Under the pieces are notes generated by a model. It made no database searches. It was not told where the DNA came from and worked only from the letters and a program-made list of their open reading frames with translations. The translations under genes and the position numbers were made by a program. From Hypoxylon rubiginosum (lineage: Eukaryota; Ascomycota; Sordariomycetes; Xylariales; Hypoxylaceae), in NCBI GenBank assembly GCA_902806565.1, contig CADCXA010000024.1:992001-1056000 (forward strand): DNA of 64,000 nt, given 5' to 3'. The first letter of the stretch is position 1. Each line of letters opens with the position of its first letter. Positions 55,876-64,000 of this stretch are shown here, one piece after another.

Positions 55876-58094
55876 AGCAGATAGGTTGGTGACCTCGGAC
55901 GGAAGGCAGGCCAAGGGGGGCAGGCCAGCGAGGTAAAAGCGACGGGTTCACGATGCGTTGGGATGGTGTTAGGCCATTTCAATGGAGGTTTTGTTTGCGT
56001 AGCGTTTGCATAATCGTGTACATCCGAGGAGAGGGGAGAGGACGGGAAGACCGACCACTGCTAGGCGTTCTCGTTCACGGGCCGCGTTGTTGCACGGCTT
56101 GAAGTATTTTGAGCGGGGAGCCAATGAAAAGAGAAAATAGGAAGAGGTCGACAAAGAAAAAGAAGGTGACGCGGCAGATTTGAGTAAGGGTAGAAGGATG
56201 GGGAGTTTTTTCAGGTAGAATACCTTGCGAATACCTTGCGAATACCTTGCGAATACTTTGCGATAGGGGGTGTTCAGGTGCTGGGGCGGAGCATCAATTG
56301 CGTGTGGTCAGGGCTTGATTGCAGTTGCACGTATATCCTAGGTACTACGGTATAATACACTTACAGCACCTGCACTTAACAATGTCAGCTCCGTCCAAAC
56401 GAATATTAACGCTAGGCTAGCCCACCTTTAGCCCTGTTTCGCTCGCTGCTACCCTACATGCTTCTTCAAAATGTGCCTAATTTAGGCGATGCGCCGGTAC
56501 TCCGCGTTGTACAATACAGTATCAAAGTGTGTCCCCAGTTTTTCACACCTATACCCCAGCTGAAACTACAGCAGCCTTAGGGGGAGATCGACCGCCTGTA
56601 AACGTCAAATGTTTTACCCATTCCTGCCACATCGGCCTCCAATTGTTAACGTAATCGATCCGTCACTTATAACTTAGCACAATTCACACAATTCACACAA
56701 TTCGTTGTTTGTGTTTAATGACTGTACTGCGCAGTCCCCGGGCACATACTCTAGCGCTTGGCTTCCACGTTGCGAGCAGGAGATGAAATGTTACATGAGA
56801 GAGAAGTCGTGTCGACAATGTTGGATCTTGGCCAATAGTCTGGCCTGTCGATCTCGGGTACGTACGTGAGATAGGCTTGGCAAATCCAGAAATATACAGG
56901 GCAGGGTTTATCACATGTATTATGTCACAGGTTGGCTCTCTCTGCAAGAACTTGTAAGGCAGAGAGGCCTGAGAGGCTCGATGGTAAAACAACCTTAATA
57001 TCACATCGTGAAGTTTCAACATCACCCCCGGTACCCCTAACCAACGGGCCGCAACCTTGGCGACTGGAGAGTTAGATGACACCGACGAAAGCCATCTCCA
57101 GCACGGGAATTGTAGCGAATGTAGTATAGGCAGCTAACGTAAGCATCAAAAGCGGGTAAGATATACGAATGCACCTAGGTACGATCTAGCCAACCATCGC
57201 CCCCTAAAAAAGTGAGTCGATTCTATTTTTGGGTCTTGGGTCTAAGGTTACTTGCTTCCTCAGAACTTTAAACCCTATCGAGACCCTCCGGTCCCGTCTC
57301 TGGACCCTCTTATTTTCTATTTTATTTTCTATTTTATTTTTTCGAGATGTGGTTGCACCGAATCAGACTTACTCTTACAATTCTCGCATTTAGCAAAGCC
57401 GTCGTCATGCGGTTTCTTTTTGGCTTCAGTCCGGAACTCCATGCCTATCGAGCTGCAGATCTGATCGTCCGTTGATATTGAGGGGAACTGTTCAGGGTCT
57501 AGGCTCTAAGAAACGATGTGACCTCGACCATGCTTCCCGACTCCTTCACCTCTAATACGCCGAGATTACTCCTCTTAAAACCACAATGCCGAACCCAAAT
57601 GACGTATGAAAACTACACGGTCAAGATATAGGCAGACGAAATCGTCTAATAATTCCAAGCATCTATACGAATTATACCTAACCTACCAGAAATTGTGCAT
57701 TCAGGTTGAAGAAGGATGTATACCTAAACGCCATGTTACATAATCACATCCGGAGTTACCGTTAGCCACTTTAGGAATGGCGCAACCCCAGGTTATCTCC
57801 AGCTCAAAGGAGCTTCGAGCTTCTGCAAATCGGGAACCTCGGATGACTTTGTATGATGTCAAGCCTATAGATACCTTAGAAGAGCTCCGCAACCAACATA
57901 GCTCCATTATTCAAGACATTGACGTGTACAGCTCTATAAGTTTTTGAACCGACCAGACTAGATGAATACCTTGAAGTAAAAATATTTAATATTCACTTGT
58001 TATTAGATTTTCTTAGGCAAAAAGGAGGCAGCTCGAAACCCCCTAAGCGCCTATTCTTGTAGTCAAGTACAAGTACACGTCTTCATCCTTGGAA
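55876..58094. other. large divergent intergenic region
   Basis: About 2.2 kb between the F-box gene (-) and the GH15 gene (+). Contains the 11-base tandem repeat listed separately and TATTTTCTATTTTATTTT runs near 57310-57340. ORFs at 56693-57082 and 57701-57907 (minus) show no domain. Confidence 0.5.
56218..56262. repeat. 11-base tandem repeat, four copies
   Basis: The unit GAATACCTTGC is repeated about four times head to tail, the last copy with one change (GAATACTTTGC). It lies about 345 bases upstream of the F-box protein start codon. Confidence 0.85.
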
Positions 58095-60810
58095 ATGGCT
58101 AACGCTAACTGTAATACCCTCAACGTCTCTACGAGAGATGTTGCGGGATATCTTCCGATCGAGAATTATGGGATGATCGGAAACATGAGGACCTGTGCAC
58201 TGGTAAGCATGGATGGAAGCGTAGGTAGGTACAAGATCCCATTATCCAAGTCGCAGAAGTGGTCAACCCCAGATTCAGGGTTTCAGAAGCTAACAAGAGA
58301 GCAATGCGCTCCAATCAGATTTTATGTGTTGGTGGGTTTATTATATTCCTAGCTCTTATAACTCAGCTCAGGGGTGTTACCCAACTTTGACAACCCCCTC
58401 CTTTCCGTTAGCCATCCCAAGAGGGAAATGTTCTACCATGATACAGGCACTGGGAGTCAAGACTCCTCTGCAACCATGTCTTGATGGCAATAACCATCGT
58501 TGGAGAAACTGAGCCTAGCTGTCACTCTAAGATAGGAGAACATGGGCTAAGTTTAGTTATAGGCCAGACTTTGACTCGCCATCCGTATTCTGCCGTCTCC
58601 TTGACAAAGACAAGGGGGGCTACTTCAGCGTTGCCCCCCCTGATCCCGCGTCGTGCACTACCAAGCAGCAATACCTCCCATCGGCAGCCATTCTTCAAAC
58701 CCGGTACATCAGCGAAGAAGGCGTCGTTGATGTTGTAGACTTCTTCCCGCGCCCGAAGGAAGCTACTGTTCTGTCTACCAGGTATAAGCACAATGCCTAC
58801 CGCGAGACCAAGAACGTGTTCGAGGAACTCAAGAAGTGGTTGGTCCGAAGAGTCGAATGCATTCGCGGTCAGATGTCACTCGGTCTGTCGTCCTTCGCGC
58901 CCCTTACTAGTGACAGTCTGCTGATGTAGATGAAGACGTCGACGTTTTCCCCGCCTTCGACTACGCCAGGGAGACTCACACCACCACTATACTTCAAACC
59001 GTGCGTGCAACGGACAGCCCGCAAAGCAAGACTGTCACTTTCCATAGCGAGAGCCTGAAGCTTCAGCTGGACGTGACAGTCGATTGCGGCGGGGCAGATT
59101 CGAGTGCCTGTCCGAATCTCGTCTTCAGGAAGGTGCAGAAAAAGGGCATGAAAGGCGAAGGGGTCGTCGCCAATTTCACCCTGCAAGAAGGCCAGGCCAT
59201 TTCCTTCGTCCTCCGCGAAGATATTCCAGATCATGTGACGGAGAACATCACGAGCGCGATTCTGGACTCGCGGCAGCATGATACGCAGTTGTACTGGTCT
59301 AACTGGCTCTCTAAGAGCAGCTACAAAGGTGCCTGGCGCGAGGTAGTTATGAGAAGCTTCATGATACTGAAGATGCTGACTTACGAACCAACCGGGGCCA
59401 TCGTTGCGGCTCCCACATTTTCGATACCAGAAGCCGTCGGTGGCGTACGGTAAGTGTCACTGCACATCCCAGAGAGTTAACAAAGCGTCGGTGACTAAGT
59501 ATATACAGCAACTGGGATTACCGTTTCTCCTGGGTTCGCGACTCTAGCTTCACCATTTATATCCTGCTACGGATGGGCTTTAGGGAGGAAGGCGATGCCT
59601 ACATGGAGTTTATCAGTGACCTAGTCCGGAAGACTACGACAGAGGGCGGCGACTTGCCCATCATGTTCACTATCAGGGGTGAGACCGATATACCTGAAGT
59701 GGAACTCGACCATCTAGACGGATACAAGGGTAGTAGACCGGTTCGAATTGGTAATGGGGCCGCGTTCCATAAGCAGTTCGATATCTACGGCGAACTTATG
59801 GATGCTATATATCTATACAACAAGTATGGGAAGCCTATATCGTGGGATACTTGGGTGTCTGTCCGCAAGATGCTCGGTGAGTCACTTGGTCGGAAGCTTC
59901 GAATTCCAACAACGCAGGGGCTAACATTTAAGACAGACCACGTCCTAACCATACTCGATCGTATGTTGAATATTCCCGTCAGAGCGAATTAATTACTAAC
60001 TGTGGATGTTCTAGAGCCTGACATGTCCATATGGGAAGTTCGCAACCATAAGCAGCACTTCGTGTACTCGAAAGTGATGTTGTGGGTGGCATTCGACCGC
60101 GGCCTTCGGCTCGCTGACAAGAGGTGCCTGCCCTGTCCTAACCGGGCAAGGTGGCTAGAGGCTCGAGATTCGATCTATGAGGAGGTGATGGAGAAAGGTC
60201 AGACTCCCTTAAATTATCTTGATCGCCAGGGGTTAGCAGAGCTAACTAGGCACGCGGAAAATAGGATACAACACGGAGATGGATAGCTTCGTCCAAAGCT
60301 ACGAGAACAACACCACCCTCGATGCCTCAATTCTGATAGCGCCCCTCGTCTTCTTTATTACGCCTAACGACCCCCGCTTCCTCAACACTGTCGACCGAAT
60401 CCTTCTCCAGCCGGACAAAGGCGGACTGACGAGCGCGGGCTTGGTGTACCGCTACAACACGGAGCTTTCTAACGACGGTAAGTTTCCTTATATCTGCCTC
60501 CTACCTCCTCCTTCGCCCTCCGCTAACAATCCGTCTAGGCGTGGGCGGGCACGAAGGCGCATTCAGCATGTGCACATTCTGGCTGGTCGAGGCGCTGACG
60601 AGGGCGGCGGTGTACGAGTCGGGGTACCTGGAGCGGGCCGTGAACCTGTTCGAGAACATGCTCAGCTTCTCGAACCACCTGTCCATGTTCTCCGAGGAGA
60701 TCGCCCGCAGCGGCGAGCAGCTCGGCAACACGCCCCAGGCCTTCAGCCACCTGGCCCTCATCAGCGCCGCCTTCAACCTCGACCGCGCGAGGGACTATGC
60801 TAAGAAGTGA
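58095..60810 (+). CDS. GH15 glycosidase with trehalase-like N-terminal domain
   Basis: Nine exons: 58095-58224, 58319-58331, 58563-58882, 58930-59449, 59509-59876, 59937-59960, 60015-60197, 60265-60477, 60539-60810; 680 residues. Exons 2 (13 bases, giving DFMCW) and 6 (24 bases, giving DHVLTILDQ) are fixed by homology and by frame. The N-terminus [13 protein letters not shown] plus [20 protein letters not shown] is the trehalase-like domain; the (alpha/alpha)6 catalytic domain has [15 protein letters not shown], the acid-Glu region [17 protein letters not shown] with [39 protein letters not shown] and the base-Glu region [16 protein letters not shown]. No signal peptide, so it is probably intracellular. 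Substrate may be trehalose or an alpha-glucan; not decided by sequence. Exon 4 could also begin at 58936. Confidence 0.88.
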
Positions 60811-61263
60811 GAGAAGTCGCCGGACAAGCCTAGTTGCACCTTACGTACCTAGGTAGTCAATCAATAATCTATCTCCCTTGCCTCTGTTAGACGCGTGTGA
60901 AATTTATATCCTTATGTGAATGTTTCAATTCTCCTTTTCTTGGACTCGAGTTATGGGTTCGGACACAGAAAAGCAAATTTCTTCGTTCCTTTTCCCCTCT
61001 TCCAATGTACGAAAGAGACCCTAAATTGCTTCTTTCTGCTATTGTTGGAATCAAATAATTGAAGCCTCTTATATAACGGCAGATGCGATCTATTGCCCTA
61101 TATGTGGAGACTCTGTCCAAGGTTGAATAACGGGAGACAACAGGACTTGATCACCACACTCTCTACGTTGCCTACCTAATGCGTATACAAAGTCACACCT
61201 ATGGCAATGATTATGCCTCAGGACTTAAGTCAATTCCTGCAATATCATGTGAAACACCGTCTA
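60811..61263. other. GH15 3' region up to the transposon
   Basis: About 450 bases with no gene. One exact TACCTAGGTA at 60846-60855. Ends in the TA dinucleotide that flanks the element. Confidence 0.5.
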
Positions 61264-61333
61264 CCATCTGTCCCTGACCAGCGAGAACAACCCACCGGCG
61301 AACCTGTAAAATTAACCAAAACCCACCTATTTT
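61264..61333 (+). repeat. left terminal inverted repeat
   Basis: Begins CCATCTGTCCCTGACCAGCG; matches the reverse complement of the right end at 62 of 70 positions. It keeps far more G and C than the interior. Confidence 0.9.
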
Positions 61334-63399
61334 TTAAAACTTTAATTAATCTATGAAAAATTATAAAAATATATAATTACTATAAATAAAAATAAAATTA
61401 ATTAATTAATTAATATATTTAACCGAAGTTTAAATTACTTTATTAAAACGTATATTTTAAAAAAATATATATATAATAATATAATTTTTTTTATTTATAT
61501 TTTTAAAATCTTGCTTTTTTTTTTTATTTTTAATAATAATAAATAATTAAGTTATCTTAACTTATTTATTAATATTATTATTAATTATAAATATTTTAAT
61601 AATAATAATAAATTTTTTATTAAAATTAAAAACTTTTTTATGTTTTTTAATTTAATTATATTTAATTTAAACTTTAAATATAAATATTTTTCGATTTTTA
61701 AAAGTTAGTTTAATTGTTTAATAATTAAATAATTTTATTATATTTTTAAATGTTTTATAAACATTTAAGTTTAATATTTTAAATAAATTTTAAATATAAC
61801 GTTTTATATATAACATTAAAATTAATATCGCGAAATTATAAATATTTAAATTTTATTAAATTAACTTTTTAATATTTTTTTTATTTAATTAAATTTTAAG
61901 ATATTATAACATTTTAAAATAATTAATTAACTAATTTTTTATTATTTTAAAACTAGATTTATTATTTTTTATAATTAAAATAATTATTTTAACTTTTAAA
62001 TAATAATATAAAAAATTAAGTTTATTTATAAAATTAAAATTAATTATTATAAATAATTTATTTAAAATTTAATAATAAATAAATTTTAAAATATTATAAA
62101 AACCGTTATTTAATAATTAAAATTTATAAGAAATATATACTAATAAAAAATATAAGTAAATATTATTAAAAAAATAAATAAATATAAATTTATTTTAAGG
62201 CTTATTTTTATTAATATATAAAGAATTAAAAAAAAATAAAAAAATTAAAAAAATAACATTTAAAGTTAAAAAAATTAATATATTAACTAATATATAACTT
62301 TTATAACTATTAAATATTAATAAATATATTTTATAAAAAAATTTTAATAAAAGTTTAATTTTAATAATAAATATATTTTTTAATTATTTAACAGTAATTT
62401 TATTATTTATTTAGTTATTTTTAAATATTATATAATATTAATTAATTATAATTTTAAATTACTTTTTAAATTAACTTATTTATATAATTTTTTTTTTAAA
62501 AATTATATTTAGTTTAAAAAGCTGGTTTATAACATTTATATATTTAATAAAAAATATTTAAAAATAGTTTTATAGGTTTTTTATAAAAAATCTTTTAGAT
62601 ATTAAGTTTTTTAAAATTAATTTATTAATTTTTAATATCGTAATTAATTAATTAAATTAAATATATAAAAAAAATATAACTTTTTTATTATATTTAATTA
62701 TAATATTTTTTTTATTTATATTAAAAATTAATTTAAGCTTTATTTATTTATATTTATTTTATTTAACGTTAAAATATTATTTTATAACTTTAAAATTAAA
62801 ATTATTAAACTTAATAACTTTAATTTTATAACTTATTTTTATATATATAAATAAATTTTAACAAATAAAAACTTTAAATTAATTTTTATTTAAAAGTTTT
62901 TTTAAATTTATTAGGTTTTTTATAATTAAATATATAATATTATAATTAAAAACGTGTTTTATTAAATTTTAATAAATAATTTATTTAATAAGTTTTTTTT
63001 TTTATTTATAAATTAATATTTAAACGTTTTAAAAAACTTTTATAAATGGTTATTTATAAAATTAATAATATATAATAAATTAAAAAATTATATATTTAAA
63101 AAATACCGTATAAATAAAAATATTATTTTAAATAATATTTAAAATAATTTTAATTATTATCTTTTTATTATAAAATGTTATATTAAATTTTAATAAAGTT
63201 ATTTAAATTTATATTTAAAAAATAATATTTTTATAAAAAACTAAAAATTAATATTTTATATTAAAAGTTATATTTTAATTTTTAATAATTATATAATTAA
63301 TTAATTTTAAACTTTATATTTAAGTAAATTAATTAATATTTACTCCGAATTTTTAATCTTATGTTATATAAAGTAAAATTAGTTAAGATATGTGTAAAT

Positions 63400-63469
63400 A
63401 AAATAAGTAGGTTTTAGTTAATTTTACAGGTTCGCCGGTAGGTCGTTCTCGCTAATTAGGGACAGATGG
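63400..63469 (-). repeat. right terminal inverted repeat
   Basis: Reverse complement begins CCATCTGTCCCTAATTAGCG. All eight differences from the left arm are transitions, seven of them with T or A here where the left arm has C or G. Confidence 0.9.
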
Positions 63470-63471
63470 TA

Positions 63472-64000
63472 CCTAGTGAATATCATGAGGCTTGTGAGAT
63501 ATAAGACGATGAGGAATAACAGCGTAAAACTTTACCTAGGCCTTCTAAATAGTAGCATGGAAATGATTTGACACCACTCTACAGATATCCATTTGGTACC
63601 GCAAAGCGCGAGTTACTTTAGTTGTCTAAGGTCGTCGATACTTGATCAAGTCATACAGGATTGGACGTCCTGATCTCTACCTAGCCCTCCCAAGAGATAT
63701 CCACCAGTTTATCAGAAGAGCGCATTCTGACTTATGATCTCATGATGGTCCAACAAGTCTTCCTAGCCTAGTAGAGCGTCGTAGATCAGCTTCCTAGGAA
63801 GCTAGGCTGCCTCATTCGAAGGACGGTGATGTTACATCACGTGAGAAGTTGGATGCTTCGTGCTAATTAGTAGTCTTAATTTCTCCATTTACGACTCTCA
63901 ACACCATCAAGATAGCCAGAACCGCCTTGAGTTGTTGGTCGTCTTTGCCTCAATTGCCTGATATGTCTTACTTTTTCTTTTTGAGCCGTACGACGTCACG
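63472..64000. other. unannotated right edge
   Basis: About 530 bases of normal composition after the element. I see no coding frame, RNA gene or repeat; a gene could begin beyond the window. Confidence 0.5.

Larger units (their letters stand above)
61264..63469. mobile_element. RIP-degraded Tc1/mariner-type DNA transposon
   Basis: A 2206-base element bounded by 70-base terminal inverted repeats and flanked on both sides by TA, the Tc1/mariner target-site duplication. Length and TIR type suit the Fot1/pogo group common in filamentous fungi. The interior is almost pure A and T: the 60 bases from 62041 contain no G or C at all. No transposase frame survives. Such composition with sharp edges is what RIP does to duplicated DNA. 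Transposon class is inferred from ends only. Confidence 0.85.

Noticed and set aside
61264..63469. Centromeric or mitochondrial origin for the AT block
   Set aside because: Paired 70-base inverted ends with flanking TA point to a transposon copy; no mitochondrial gene is readable in it.
1..64000. tRNA, rRNA and CRISPR features
   Set aside because: GGTTCGAAT-like matches (for example near 59742) are inside coding exons and lack a cloverleaf; no repeat-spacer array is present.

Overview
The window is nuclear DNA of a filamentous ascomycete (Pezizomycotina; Sordariomycetes is likely, the order cannot be fixed from sequence alone). Signs are short GT-AG introns of about 47-230 bases with CTAAC-like branch sites, four HET-domain (vegetative incompatibility) genes, fungal-type regulators, and an extremely AT-rich DNA transposon copy that looks saturated by repeat-induced point mutation (RIP). 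I rebuilt exon-intron structures by hand for every spliced gene; frames close exactly in all of them.

Layout. 1-13.9 kb is mostly conserved housekeeping: a Tpa1/Ofd1-type 2-oxoglutarate dioxygenase (-), a HET gene (-), a class V aminotransferase (+), ribulose-phosphate 3-epimerase (-), eIF3 subunit d (-) and a bZIP transcription factor (-). 16-26 kb holds a PlsC-type acyltransferase (+) and a very large Rim15-type PAS/AGC kinase/receiver protein (+) with upstream ORFs in its leader. A second HET gene (-) lies at 27.5-29.5 kb. 29.5-46 kb is accessory in character: a decayed UstYa-like gene, a TPT/nucleotide-sugar transporter (8 exons, one of 6 bases, and one GC-AG intron), a decayed FAD monooxygenase, then an MFS exporter, a short-chain dehydrogenase, a CmcJ/AsaB-like oxidoreductase and an unidentified conserved-looking protein; this looks like what is left of a small secondary-metabolite locus. 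A broken ankyrin-repeat gene and two further HET genes follow (45.6-51.5 kb). 52-56 kb encodes a 1195-residue F-box/propeller-like protein ending in a CaaX box. 58-61 kb is a nine-exon GH15 glycosidase with 13- and 24-base exons. 61.3-63.5 kb is the RIP-degraded TIR transposon with TA target duplications.

How it fits together. The housekeeping genes are unrelated to one another. The transporter/oxidoreductase group at 36.7-44.5 kb and the HET/ankyrin group at 45.6-51.5 kb are the two regions where neighbours plausibly share a job (small-molecule production or modification with export; self/non-self response). I saw no tRNA, rRNA or CRISPR. The most notable items are the CaaX-ended F-box protein, the three micro-exons, the six exact copies of a 10-base palindrome TACCTAGGTA in non-coding DNA, and the strand-asymmetric TIR decay of the transposon.
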